Positions 1 to 6,905 of a DNA stretch of 20,187 nt are shown here, piece after piece. The stretch lies in assembly GCA_900752845.1 (NCBI GenBank), contig CAADWU010000062.1:1-20187 (forward strand). Reading direction: 5' to 3'. The DNA comes from Candidatus Gastranaerophilales bacterium. Lineage in GTDB: Bacteria > Cyanobacteriota > Vampirovibrionia > Gastranaerophilales > Gastranaerophilaceae. The notes under the pieces were generated by a model that saw only the letters and a list, made by a program, of their open reading frames with translations, ran no database searches and was not told the DNA's origin. How positions within the stretch are numbered: position 1 is the first letter of the stretch; every line of letters starts with the position of its first letter. Made by a program: the position numbers and the translations under genes.

Positions 1-147
1 AATATAAAAAATTTATATTCCGATTCTGTAATGTCAGGTTCGGGTTCAACTTATTTTAGTGTTAATTCACAGTTTAGCCCCGCTGAAAATTATTGGATTG
101 CAAACAACCTGAAAGCAGTCGCAACAGGAATTTGTGTTGCAAAATAA
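1..147 (+). CDS. ispE: IspE C-terminal fragment (4-diphosphocytidyl-2-C-methyl-D-erythritol kinase)
   Basis: This is the last 48 codons of a gene that enters from the left edge, read in frame 1 and ending in TAA. The visible peptide contains MSGSGSTYF, the third conserved glycine motif of GHMP kinases in the form typical of IspE (MSGSGPT.F). It is followed by a tail, YWIANNLKAVATGI, that resembles the last strand and helix of cyanobacterial-type IspE. IspE is the cytosolic ATP-dependent kinase of the MEP pathway and phosphorylates the 2-hydroxyl of CDP-methylerythritol on the way to isoprenoid precursors. The ATP-binding and catalytic N-terminal parts lie outside the window. Another GHMP kinase is possible, but the exact motif favours IspE. 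It ends just before a strong terminator. Confidence 0.72.
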   Translation, partial: NIKNLYSDSVMSGSGSTYFSVNSQFSPAENYWIANNLKAVATGICVAK

Positions 148-180
148 AAGACCTTCCAGACAGTTGGAAGGTCTTTTTTT
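148..180 (+). terminator. Rho-independent terminator, probably bidirectional
   Basis: An 11-bp perfect stem (148-158 pairing with 165-175) with a 6-nt loop is followed by a T run to position 180, directly after the ispE stop codon. The minus-strand gene ending at 211 converges on it. On that strand the stem is followed by a weaker TTTTATTTT tract, so it probably ends both transcripts. Confidence 0.88.
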
Positions 181-210
181 ATATTCAAGGAAACGTAATA
201 TTTTTGATGC

Positions 211-1842
211 TTATGCTGCTTTTTTAGGTTGTTGATTTTGTTGTGCTTCAGCCATTGCAGCGTCACGTTCTGCTGCTGAATTATAAATTTTGCTTCTGTT
301 ACCGTTACAATCAACGTAGAAATATCTTGATGTTCCGTCAGCTGCCTTACCTTTGTATTTCTTAGCAGTTTTAGAGAAATCCTGCGGTTTTGTTAATTTT
401 TCTTTAACATTTGCATCACAGTCTATATTATATTTTTTACCGTTGATTTCAGAATATAGACGAATTGTATCAGGTTGAACATTTTCACTGTATTTAATAC
501 CATGTTTGTCTTTCAGATAGTGTACAATTTCTAAGATTTCTTTATTTTCTCCTTTTGTTCTCTTTTTAGGGTCTAAAGTGAAACCTGTGCCGTCTTCACG
601 TTTATACTTAGCCGCAACTATACCTGTCCAGTATTCGCCTTTGTTAACTTTATAATCGCAAGTTTCTTCATGTTGTTCATCCGGAGTTAACGGACAAGGT
701 TCAGGTTCAACCGGAGGCTCTACAGGAGGCTCAACCGGTGGTTGTACTGGCGGCTGTACAGGTGGTTGAGGCGGTACTGTTTCTTTACCCGGTTCATAAA
801 CTTTAGCTTCTTTGTTGCCTTTATCTTTGATAAATCCCATAGTAGCCAAACCTATTCCCAAACCTAACAATGAGCCGGCTTTTGCTCCGTCTGCAGCTGT
901 TGCAAGACCTGATTTAGCCTTTGCAGTAGCAGTATCTGTTGAAGTTGCTGTATCTGTTGCAGTTGCAGATTCGATAATATTTCCTGCTTTGTCATAAATA
1001 TTTGCTGTAGCATTTGATGTAGATGTAGCAGTTGAAGTTGCTGTTGCAATTACGTTTCCTGCAAGTAAGCCTGATGCACCCAATGCTGCTCCAAGACCTG
1101 CTGCTGCGCCGGTTACGCCTGCTACATACAAGCCTCTGTATAAACCTGTGTTATCTTTTTCATAACCTATGTTTGATTTTTTTGCAATGTTTTTAATAAC
1201 ATTTGGTTTTACATTATTTTTTTCAGCTGCTTCACGTCTTTCTTTCAAGCTTAAATAGAAGTTGTCTGCTTCGCCTTCTTCTGTATGAAGGTTTGCAAAA
1301 TCAAATGCTGCTTTCTTAAATTTTGTGCTTGAGAAGTTTCCTTTTTCATCATAGAACATTTCTTTATTATTTTCTATAAATTTACGTGTCTTTTTACCGC
1401 CGACATATTCGTTTTCTACTAATTGAGCTTCAGCTTTTTGTTTTGCTTCTTTTTTACTTAAGCCTTCTTGTCTGTATTGTTCAATTAATGCTTTTCTTTG
1501 AGTATCACGTTCTTTTTCTGCTGCTTTATAAGCTTCTTTGTCAATATAAACTTTTGTAGCGTAAAAATCTTCTTCACGTTCTTTATTTTTAACGTAGTTT
1601 TTAGCCATTTTTTCAGCTTGTTTTTCTGACTCAACTTTATCTTTGCTTCCTACAATGCCATATTTTAAGAAGTCTTGTTTAGCTTCTTCTTCAGCTTTTT
1701 TGCGATCGGCTTTTGTAATAAGTGTTTTTTGAATTTCTGCATTAAGTTTTGCTTTTTCTGCTTTTTCTTTTTCAACCGGATCTGTAGTTGCTGCTTTAGG
1801 CGTATTTACAGATACAGCATCAACTTTTCTTACGTCTGTCAT
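211..1842 (-). CDS. Lineage-specific coiled-coil protein with glycine-rich hydrophobic segments, proline repeat and LysM-like C-terminus (hypothetical)
   Basis: This 543-aa protein belongs to no family I recognise. The start is set at 1842 because AAAGGGGA lies 6 nt upstream of that ATG; the ORF is open 10 codons further but without a ribosome site. In order it shows a Lys/Glu/Ala-rich, probably coiled-coil region (about 22-220), a Gly/Ala-rich hydrophobic segment (about 238-264), and a Thr/Ala/Ser-rich stretch (266-310). A second Gly-rich hydrophobic segment (about 319-338), a PPV-type proline repeat (357-381) and a C-terminal region with cysteines 383, 395, 475 and 512 follow. Residues about 403-473 (YWTGIVAAKY ... 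DTIRLYSEING) loosely resemble a stretched LysM fold, which would suggest peptidoglycan contact. There is no signal peptide. A membrane-inserted hairpin exposing its loop or tail is inference. It is monocistronic as far as can be seen. Confidence 0.8.
   Translation of the reverse strand: MTDVRKVDAVSVNTPKAATTDPVEKEKAEKAKLNAEIQKTLITKADRKKAEEEAKQDFLKYGIVGSKDKVESEKQAEKMAKNYVKNKEREEDFYATKVYIDKEAYKAAEKERDTQRKALIEQYRQEGLSKKEAKQKAEAQLVENEYVGGKKTRKFIENNKEMFYDEKGNFSSTKFKKAAFDFANLHTEEGEADNFYLSLKERREAAEKNNVKPNVIKNIAKKSNIGYEKDNTGLYRGLYVAGVTGAAAGLGAALGASGLLAGNVIATATSTATSTSNATANIYDKAGNIIESATATDTATSTDTATAKAKSGLATAADGAKAGSLLGLGIGLATMGFIKDKGNKEAKVYEPGKETVPPQPPVQPPVQPPVEPPVEPPVEPEPCPLTPDEQHEETCDYKVNKGEYWTGIVAAKYKREDGTGFTLDPKKRTKGENKEILEIVHYLKDKHGIKYSENVQPDTIRLYSEINGKKYNIDCDANVKEKLTKPQDFSKTAKKYKGKAADGTSRYFYVDCNGNRSKIYNSAAERDAAMAEAQQNQQPKKAA
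697..774 (-). repeat. Proline-repeat coding microrepeat (PPVQ/PPVE units)
   Basis: About 26 codons encode an imperfect tandem of P-P-V-Q/E units (residues 357-382 of the 543-aa protein). At DNA level it is a degenerate 12-bp repeat with variable third positions. It is likely a stiff extended linker between the membrane segments and the C-terminal domain, and the copy number may vary between strains. Confidence 0.7.
913..1047 (-). repeat. Ala/Thr/Ser low-complexity coding repeat
   Basis: The codons for residues 266-310 of the 543-aa protein consist of repeated A-T, T-S and A-T-S-T words, interrupted once by NIYDKAGNIIE. The segment sits between the two glycine-rich hydrophobic stretches, so it would form the loop of a membrane hairpin if those segments span the membrane. 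Confidence 0.6.
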
Positions 1843-1915
1843 TGTTTCCCCTTTCAATTTTCCTCGTGACAAGAAAATTAATATTTGAATATCCCCTATG
1901 CTTTTATAAAAAAAA

Positions 1916-1976
1916 TTTGTTTACAAAAATTGCATGATTTTGGAAAAAATTGTTAACATTTGTTTACAAAAACTGC
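1916..1976. repeat. Pair of 18-bp direct repeats in a divergent intergenic region
   Basis: Positions 1916-1933 and 1959-1976 carry the same 18-bp word, TTTGTTTACAAAAAYTGC, with one mismatch, 43 bp apart start to start. Each contains the imperfect palindrome TTTGT-TT-ACAAA, and a perfect palindrome TGTTAACA lies between them. They sit between the divergent 543-aa gene and the ABC ATPase gene. A regulator binding to both copies is plausible but is inference. The TTTACA cores could instead be -35 elements. Confidence 0.55.
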
Positions 1977-2021
1977 CGAAAAGACTATTCACAGAAAAAA
2001 ACTATGGTGTATTATGTAATT

Positions 2022-2975
2022 ATGGCGATATTAGAGGTAGAAAACCTTAATTTGGGATTTAACTGCGAATGCGGTTTCAGACAGGCTTTGTTTGACGTAT
2101 CTTTCTCTCTTGAAAAGGGTAAGATGCATGCACTTGTAGGCGAATCAGGCTGCGGAAAATCAATCAGCGCAATGAGCATTTTAAGACTTCTGCCTAAAAC
2201 CGCAAAAATAACAGAAGGAAAAATCATATTCAGCGGCGAAAATCTTCTGGGAATGACCGAAAAAAAGATGCAGCATATCAGGGGTGCAAAAATAGCATTA
2301 ATTCCTCAAGATCCGATGACATCTTTGAACCCGTTGTATACTGTCGGCAATCAGCTTCTTGAGGTTATAAAAATTCATCAGGGTTTAGTGGGAAAAGAAG
2401 CATACGATAAAGCCATTGATGCATTGGATGCAGTACAAATTCCCTGCGCAGCAGAGAGAATGAAAGCGTATCCGCACGAATTTTCAGGCGGAATGAAACA
2501 GCGTGCGATAATTGCAATGGCATTAGCCTGTCAGGCAGAAATTCTTATTGCCGATGAACCGACAACAGCACTTGATGTTACAATACAGGCGCAAATTATG
2601 AACCTTCTGGACAATATTAAAAAAGAACGTGAAACCGCAATATTACTTATTACACACGATTTGGCTCTTGTCGGCGAAAACGCTGATTACATTTCCGTTA
2701 TGTATGCAGGCAGAATTGTTGAAAATGCACCTGCAAAAGAATTCTTTAAAAGACCAAAACATCCGTATTCACTTGCACTTCTACGTTCCCTGCCGTCAAA
2801 TAAAGGCAGCAAACTTGCAACTATTCAAGGTCAGCCGCCCTCAATTCAACAAGATATATCCGGATGCAGATTTCATCCGAGATGCAAGCTTTGTAAAGAA
2901 CAATGCATGACAAATGTGCCAAATCTTAAAAGCATTGGTGAAGAGCATTTTTGCGCCTGTTTTTGTGATAATTAG
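2022..2975 (+). CDS. Oligopeptide/dipeptide-type ABC transporter ATP-binding protein (OppD/DppD family)
   Basis: This 317-aa ATPase subunit would power import by an Opp/Dpp-class peptide or nickel ABC transporter at the cytoplasmic membrane. Visible motifs are Walker A GESGCGKS (40-47), the Q-loop in PQDPMTSLNP (95-104), signature FSGGMKQR (154-161), Walker B ILIADEP (174-180) and the switch His in THD (211-213). The C-terminal oligopeptide-transporter extension GCRFHPRC...C...C (281-295), ending CACFC, is diagnostic of OppD/DppD rather than other ABC ATPases. I chose the ATG at 2022 by family alignment (MAILEVENL). In-frame ATGs at 2004 and 1950 exist, and none has a clear Shine-Dalgarno site. 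No permease, binding protein or OppF partner is in the window, so it is an orphan here. Its 3' end faces the amidohydrolase gene with only 8 bp between. Confidence 0.9.
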   Translation: MAILEVENLNLGFNCECGFRQALFDVSFSLEKGKMHALVGESGCGKSISAMSILRLLPKTAKITEGKIIFSGENLLGMTEKKMQHIRGAKIALIPQDPMTSLNPLYTVGNQLLEVIKIHQGLVGKEAYDKAIDALDAVQIPCAAERMKAYPHEFSGGMKQRAIIAMALACQAEILIADEPTTALDVTIQAQIMNLLDNIKKERETAILLITHDLALVGENADYISVMYAGRIVENAPAKEFFKRPKHPYSLALLRSLPSNKGSKLATIQGQPPSIQQDISGCRFHPRCKLCKEQCMTNVPNLKSIGEEHFCACFCDN

Positions 2976-2983
2976 CAAACAAT

Positions 2984-4087
2984 TTACTTTTTAACAACTC
3001 TTGAAGGGTTATTGTTAATTTCTTTTGCCTGTTTTGCATTTGTATGAAAAGTCTTTGCAGCAAAAGCAATTACCCCCAGAAGAACCGCACCTCCGAATAT
3101 CATCAAACCTTTTTTGGGTAAAGTCTTTTTAACTGTTTGTTTTGTTTGTTCAACAGGTTTTTCATACCAGGTTTTATTTATAAATATGCCTTCTGCATTG
3201 TCATAGAAAATTTTGTTTAAAGCACTGTCAGCTTCCTGCGGCTTGCCGTTATAGAATTCTTTAACTGTTTCTTCAATAAAATCAGCAAACTTTCCGTATT
3301 TTTCTTTGTCGCCCATTTCTGCAATAGGGGTGTCTGAACCGAAAAGAATTCTATCAGGTCCGATTTTGTCTATAGCATGTTTGATAACGTTTTTGTTCTG
3401 CTCAGCATTATCCCACAAGCCTGTAAGCCAAGAAACGTCAACAAACAGATTAGACTTTCCTGCTTTAACGGATTCTGAAATATTATCTATTGTTTTCATA
3501 AGCTGTTCGGGAGTTGACATCAAATCAATATGATAAAGCACTACAGGAAGTTTTTTGTGTCTTTCTGCAAGTCTGATAATTTGCACAGGATCGGATTTCC
3601 CGTCAGTTACGGAATGGAAAACGCAAGGCATGGCTTTATCTTCCGCAAGTGCCATGTACGCAGCATAAGCATCAAAATTATCTTTTATTGCTTTTTGGGT
3701 ATTTGTCGGGTGGAATTTCATACCAACAAAATTCCCTGTCTGCAAAATATTTTCTGCAACGCTTACTCCTTTAGAAATTCCGGGCTGGCAAGAAAGAAGC
3801 GGATATAATTTAACATTTCCGTTTCCTGCTACTCTTTGAATTTCCTGAGCCGCATTAAGTTCTGACATAAACTTATCGCTGCCTTCGGCGTTAAGTCCCG
3901 AAACAGAACTTACAAGAACTTTTTTTACATTATTTATTTCAACCGTATCAATTATATTTTGCGCTGTGTAATTGAACGTTTTGTTGTGTATTCCGTCATA
4001 CATCTCACCAACATGTCCCTGAACATCAAATTTGCGTCTGTCACCTGTAAAAGACGGACTTAACACTTGAACTGATTGAATTTTCAT
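2984..4087 (-). CDS. Amidohydrolase-2-like TIM-barrel protein with C-terminal membrane anchor
   Basis: This 367-aa protein starts at the ATG at 4087, preceded by AAGGAG 10 nt upstream. An upstream start at 4117 would overlap bioY and has no support. The signature GPDRILFGSDTP (243-254), with metal-site Asp252, plus His126 (KFHP), His158 (VFHS) and His186 (YHID) place it in the amidohydrolase-2 family (PF04909), which holds metal-dependent hydrolases and decarboxylases. The N-terminal HxH metal pair appears as QGH (Gln23, His25), so one ligand is replaced. Residues about 327-344 form a single hydrophobic segment followed by a short basic tail, suggesting a membrane-anchored C-terminus, which is unusual for this family. 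The N-terminal SPSFTG motif is one I recall from Gastranaerophilales proteins. It is last in the rimI-bioY operon, 14 bp after bioY. The substrate cannot be told. Confidence 0.75.
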   Translation of the reverse strand: MKIQSVQVLSPSFTGDRRKFDVQGHVGEMYDGIHNKTFNYTAQNIIDTVEINNVKKVLVSSVSGLNAEGSDKFMSELNAAQEIQRVAGNGNVKLYPLLSCQPGISKGVSVAENILQTGNFVGMKFHPTNTQKAIKDNFDAYAAYMALAEDKAMPCVFHSVTDGKSDPVQIIRLAERHKKLPVVLYHIDLMSTPEQLMKTIDNISESVKAGKSNLFVDVSWLTGLWDNAEQNKNVIKHAIDKIGPDRILFGSDTPIAEMGDKEKYGKFADFIEETVKEFYNGKPQEADSALNKIFYDNAEGIFINKTWYEKPVEQTKQTVKKTLPKKGLMIFGGAVLLGVIAFAAKTFHTNAKQAKEINNNPSRVVKK

Positions 4088-4101
4088 TTTTTTATAACTC
4101 C

Positions 4102-4764
4102 TTACATAAAAAACCACAAAATAATTTTTGCATATTTAGCAATGAAGACCAAAGCAAAACTAAAAATAAAGTCATATATGATTTTAACACCGCTTTGAGC
4201 AACAATCCAGCCTTGCATAAACGCCCAGCCTTCATGTTTTAAACCGGCAATGAAAAGCATATATAATACTCCGATTAAATGGACAGTTATAACCCCCACA
4301 AGCACTGCATGAAGCATATTCCTGTTAGTAAAACCGCTTTTGAGAATTGAACCTGCAAAGAAAATGGCAGGGATATAGGCAAGAATATAACCGAAACCGT
4401 ATTCAAATATATATTTCGGTCCTCCTCCGAGTGCGAAAACAGGAATAATAAACAAACCTAGCAAAATGTATAACAAAATGCTCATAATCCCAAATTTTCT
4501 GCCCAGAAATGCTCCGATAAACATTACCACAGGCACCTGAGGAATTAATTTATAAGTATGTATAAAATCAACTACATTTAACTGTTCACCTGAAAAAATT
4601 CCTGATGGGAGAATAAAATGCGTAACATTGATTTGAAGAAAAGTCGCAATAATTAATAAAAAAGTACAGCACAAGATTAACAACAAACTGCCGAACGACA
4701 ATCTGATACCTTCAATCTGCTTTTTTATAACCCTAATTCGGGGTGTAGCGGCTGTGTCTGTCAT
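4102..4764 (-). CDS. bioY: BioY-family biotin transporter (ECF substrate-binding subunit)
   Basis: This 220-aa polytopic protein has about six hydrophobic segments. The core GRKFGIMSILLY...IPVFALGGGP...YGFGYILAY (88-130) matches the BioY S-component signature (G..G..S...Y...G.PVFA.GGG......GY). BioY binds biotin in the cytoplasmic membrane and normally imports it together with a shared ECF module (EcfA, EcfA', EcfT). No ECF ATPase or EcfT gene is in the window, so it either uses a module encoded elsewhere or works alone, as reported for some BioY proteins. The N-terminus is about 20 residues longer than in many BioY proteins. Its ATG overlaps the rimI stop as ATGA, so translation is probably coupled, and the amidohydrolase gene follows after 14 bp. 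Confidence 0.85.
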   Translation of the reverse strand: MTDTAATPRIRVIKKQIEGIRLSFGSLLLILCCTFLLIIATFLQINVTHFILPSGIFSGEQLNVVDFIHTYKLIPQVPVVMFIGAFLGRKFGIMSILLYILLGLFIIPVFALGGGPKYIFEYGFGYILAYIPAIFFAGSILKSGFTNRNMLHAVLVGVITVHLIGVLYMLFIAGLKHEGWAFMQGWIVAQSGVKIIYDFIFSFALVFIAKYAKIILWFFM

Positions 4765-5294
4765 AGTATATTTATTTTCCCCTTTAACTCATCAACATTT
4801 TTCTCATATACTGACTTAAATTTATCGTAAAATATGTTTTCTGTCCACATTATTAAGGCATCTTCATTATTGTCCTGATAGTATCCTTTACGGGAACCCA
4901 GAGATTTGAAACCGTATTTTTCATAAAGCGAAATCGCAGGATTATTGCTAACCCTGACTTCAAGCGTAATATATTTCGCCATATTTCTGTAGCATTCATC
5001 AATAATTGTAATAAGCAAAGCTTCGCCGATATGTTTTCTTCTGTATTCGGGAGAAACTGCAATGTTTGTAATATGTGCTTCTTCCAAAATTTGCCAGCAG
5101 CCTGAGTATGCAATTAACTCATCATTTTCGTTATAAACACTGTAATATCTTGCAAGGTCATTTGAAAGTTCGTTGTAAAAAGACTCCTTTGACCAGTGAT
5201 GTTCACCGTATGCTTTAGCTTCAATAGCAACCACATCATCTATATCAGACTTTTTCATAGGTCTGATTTTTACCGTTAAAATGCCTGTTTCCAT
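4761..5294 (-). CDS. rimI: Ribosomal protein S18-alanine N-acetyltransferase RimI (GNAT family)
   Basis: This 177-aa cytosolic GNAT acetyltransferase has N-terminal KIRPMKKSDIDDVVAIE (9-25), typical of RimI. The acetyl-CoA loop lies in VSPEYRRKHIGEALL (79-93), with R-R-K-H-I-G as the pyrophosphate-binding turn. It also shows NNPAISLYEKYGF (117-129) and the RimI-like end GSRKGYYQDNNEDALIMW. RimI acetylates the N-terminal alanine of ribosomal protein S18, although related GNATs can have other protein targets. The tail after about residue 150 is some 20 residues longer than in E. coli RimI. The start at 5294 has only a weak ribosome site. It leads the rimI-bioY-amidohydrolase operon and diverges from the GGDEF gene. 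Confidence 0.82.
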   Translation of the reverse strand: METGILTVKIRPMKKSDIDDVVAIEAKAYGEHHWSKESFYNELSNDLARYYSVYNENDELIAYSGCWQILEEAHITNIAVSPEYRRKHIGEALLITIIDECYRNMAKYITLEVRVSNNPAISLYEKYGFKSLGSRKGYYQDNNEDALIMWTENIFYDKFKSVYEKNVDELKGKINIL

Positions 5295-5354
5295 ATCCGC
5301 ATATTAACACAATAATAAGCACTTTGCACTTGTTTATTAATTTTTATTTACCAC

Positions 5355-5383
5355 TTGATTTAATGTATCCAATATGATAAACT
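5355..5383 (+). promoter_or_regulatory. Candidate sigma70 promoter of the GGDEF gene
   Basis: TTGATT (5355-5360), a 17-bp spacer and TAAACT (5378-5383) with an upstream TG (extended -10) fit a sigma70-type promoter. It lies about 27 bp before the GGDEF start codon, which leaves a short leader holding the GAGG ribosome site. It was found by eye only. Confidence 0.4.
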
Positions 5384-5409
5384 TGCGCATATAAATATGA
5401 GGTAAAAAA

Positions 5410-6282
5410 ATGAAGAATATTGTTGTTTACACAGATAAGAACGAATCAAAATTAGCAGATGTGTTGGCACAGATTGACGATACCAACGTCAGAATTGAAA
5501 GTGCTGAAAACCTGAAAGATTACGAAGTCCTAAATCCGGGACTTATTGTTATTGAAAGCGTTCCTAATATCAAAGATGTATTAATGACAACAAAATTCAA
5601 AGCTCCGACACTGTTTATCGGAGATGTATTCAAAGGTGCTACAGTGAGAGCTGTCATTTTTGATTTCATTAAAACTCCCGTTGACAATATTGAACTTGTT
5701 ATCAGAGCAAATGCATTGCTTAAATATAAAGACCTCAGAGATAAATTGAAAGTTGTATCTACAACAGATGAACTTACAGGACTTCATAACAGAAAATATT
5801 TACAAGAACGCCTTGAACAGGAAATATCAAGAGCAAGACGTTACGGCAACAAACTTTCCTGCCTGTTGTTTGACCTTGACTTCTTCAAAGTTGTAAACGA
5901 TATTTACGGCTATGAATGGGGCGATGTTCTATTGCGTTCAATAGCAGACAAATTAAAACAATTAATCAGAAAAGAAGATATACTGACACGTTACGGCGAT
6001 GAAGAATTCCTTTTGATATTGCCAAACACATCAGAAGAAAACGCATTTTTATTTGCCGAAAGATTTAGACGTGACATTGAGAAAATGGAATTTATTCCTG
6101 CCGGAGAAGAAGAACGACATCCAATCACAATTTCAGGCGGAATTTCAACATATCCATGTATAGAAAACACTGATGAAGATGCGAACACAATAATCCGCTA
6201 TGCAGAACACGCCTTGTATAACGCTAAAAAACGAGGCAAAAACAAAATCGTTCAATTCTCGCAAATAAATCTCGGCGAATAG
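5410..6282 (+). CDS. Diverged receiver-like/GGDEF protein (putative diguanylate cyclase)
   Basis: This 290-aa soluble protein starts at 5410 with GAGG 8 nt upstream. Residues 1-112 look like a degenerate receiver domain: the strand that should carry the phospho-acceptor Asp reads LIVIES, while IKTPVDNIELVIRA (87-100) keeps the usual K-T/P end. Residues 117-285 are a GGDEF domain: DELTGLHNR (120-128), FDLDFFKVVNDIYGYEWGD (154-172) and I-site RKED (187-190). The signature is RYGDEEF (194-200), that is GDEEF instead of GGEEF, and the usual GH is GY168. If active it makes cyclic di-GMP from two GTP, with product inhibition through the I-site. If not, it may act as a c-di-GMP sensor. A tandem repeat begins at its stop codon. 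Confidence 0.85.
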   Translation: MKNIVVYTDKNESKLADVLAQIDDTNVRIESAENLKDYEVLNPGLIVIESVPNIKDVLMTTKFKAPTLFIGDVFKGATVRAVIFDFIKTPVDNIELVIRANALLKYKDLRDKLKVVSTTDELTGLHNRKYLQERLEQEISRARRYGNKLSCLLFDLDFFKVVNDIYGYEWGDVLLRSIADKLKQLIRKEDILTRYGDEEFLLILPNTSEENAFLFAERFRRDIEKMEFIPAGEEERHPITISGGISTYPCIENTDEDANTIIRYAEHALYNAKKRGKNKIVQFSQINLGE

Positions 6283-6420
6283 TGGCAAAGCCACTTTCCC
6301 ATTGGATAAGTCTTTTAAGAGTTCTCCTATTCTTGTGCCTGCTCTGGCAAAGCCATTTTCCATTGGATAAGTCTTTTAAGAGTTCTTTTATTCTTGTGCC
6401 TGCTCTGGCGAAGCCATTTT
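6281..6420. repeat. Tandem repeat, about 2.3 copies of a 61-62-bp hairpin-bearing unit
   Basis: Unit 1 (6283-6344, 62 bp) and unit 2 (6345-6405, 61 bp) are nearly identical, and the first 15 or so bases of a third copy follow. Each starts with an inverted repeat, TGGC-AAA/GAA-GCCA, extended in copy 1 to AGTGGC-AAA-GCCACT (6281-6295). Each then carries CATTGGATAAGTCTTTTAAG and a shared TTCTTGTGCCTGCTC end. The array fills the whole gap between the converging stop codons of the GGDEF gene and the membrane-protein gene. It looks like a dispersed intergenic (REP/MITE-like) element and may act as a terminator or mRNA stabiliser, which is inference. Confidence 0.8.
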
Positions 6421-6902
6421 TAGTAATCATTTTGCGGATTAAAATAAAAGTTTGCTAAACTGATTAATAAACAAACCGTTAAAAACAGCATTATATTACG
6501 AAACGTTTTTGCCTGTCCTTTATATGTGTATATAAATTCTTGTTCTTCTGACTTTAAGTAAGCATCAAATTTATTGCCTATACCTTTGGCATCATGCAAT
6601 GTCGGAAAGCTGAATTGCACAAATACATTATTATCAAGTTCTTTGTCATTATCAACTAAATACATCACATCATCATTTCTAAATCTTCCATAATATGAAG
6701 AATACATAGGTTTAGAAAGAGATGATAACATAGCATTTTTTGTATAAATTTTGTTTGCAAAAGTAACACGTTTTAATGTACATATATTTTGTAATTTATC
6801 GCAGTGAAAATAGGCTTTATTTGGATAAAAAACTAAAACACATACAAACAAAAAAAGTACAAGAATAATATATAAACTAGTACTAATAATACTTTTTTTC
6901 AT
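6420..6902 (-). CDS. Small two-TM membrane protein of unknown function
   Basis: This 160-aa protein is not one I recognise. Residues about 6-26 form a hydrophobic N-terminal segment that could be a signal anchor. Residues about 30-134 are hydrophilic with an early Cys34/Cys41 pair, and residues about 136-153 form a second membrane segment. The middle part is therefore probably extracytoplasmic and the two cysteines could form a disulfide. The start at 6902 has AAAGGA 7 nt upstream, inside the end of the preceding gene, whose stop lies 3 nt before this ATG. It is the last gene of the response-regulator/kinase/tadA/TIGR02757 operon, and its stop codon abuts the tandem repeat. Confidence 0.7.
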   Translation of the reverse strand: MKKSIISTSLYIILVLFLFVCVLVFYPNKAYFHCDKLQNICTLKRVTFANKIYTKNAMLSSLSKPMYSSYYGRFRNDDVMYLVDNDKELDNNVFVQFSFPTLHDAKGIGNKFDAYLKSEEQEFIYTYKGQAKTFRNIMLFLTVCLLISLANFYFNPQNDY

Positions 6903-6905
6903 GCA

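Noticed and set aside
3306..3808. Two plus-strand ORFs of 75 and 92 codons opposite the amidohydrolase
   Set aside because: Shadows of a well-supported minus-strand gene, without recognisable motifs.
6281..6420. Possible CRISPR array
   Set aside because: There are only about two contiguous direct copies, with no alternating unique spacers and no cas genes.
6145..6430. Two overlapping minus-strand ORFs of 68 and 72 codons encoding a repeated peptide (NGFARAGTRI...)
   Set aside because: They arise from the tandem DNA repeat. The copies shift frame because the units are 62 and 61 bp, one ORF runs antisense into the GGDEF gene, and no ribosome site was seen.
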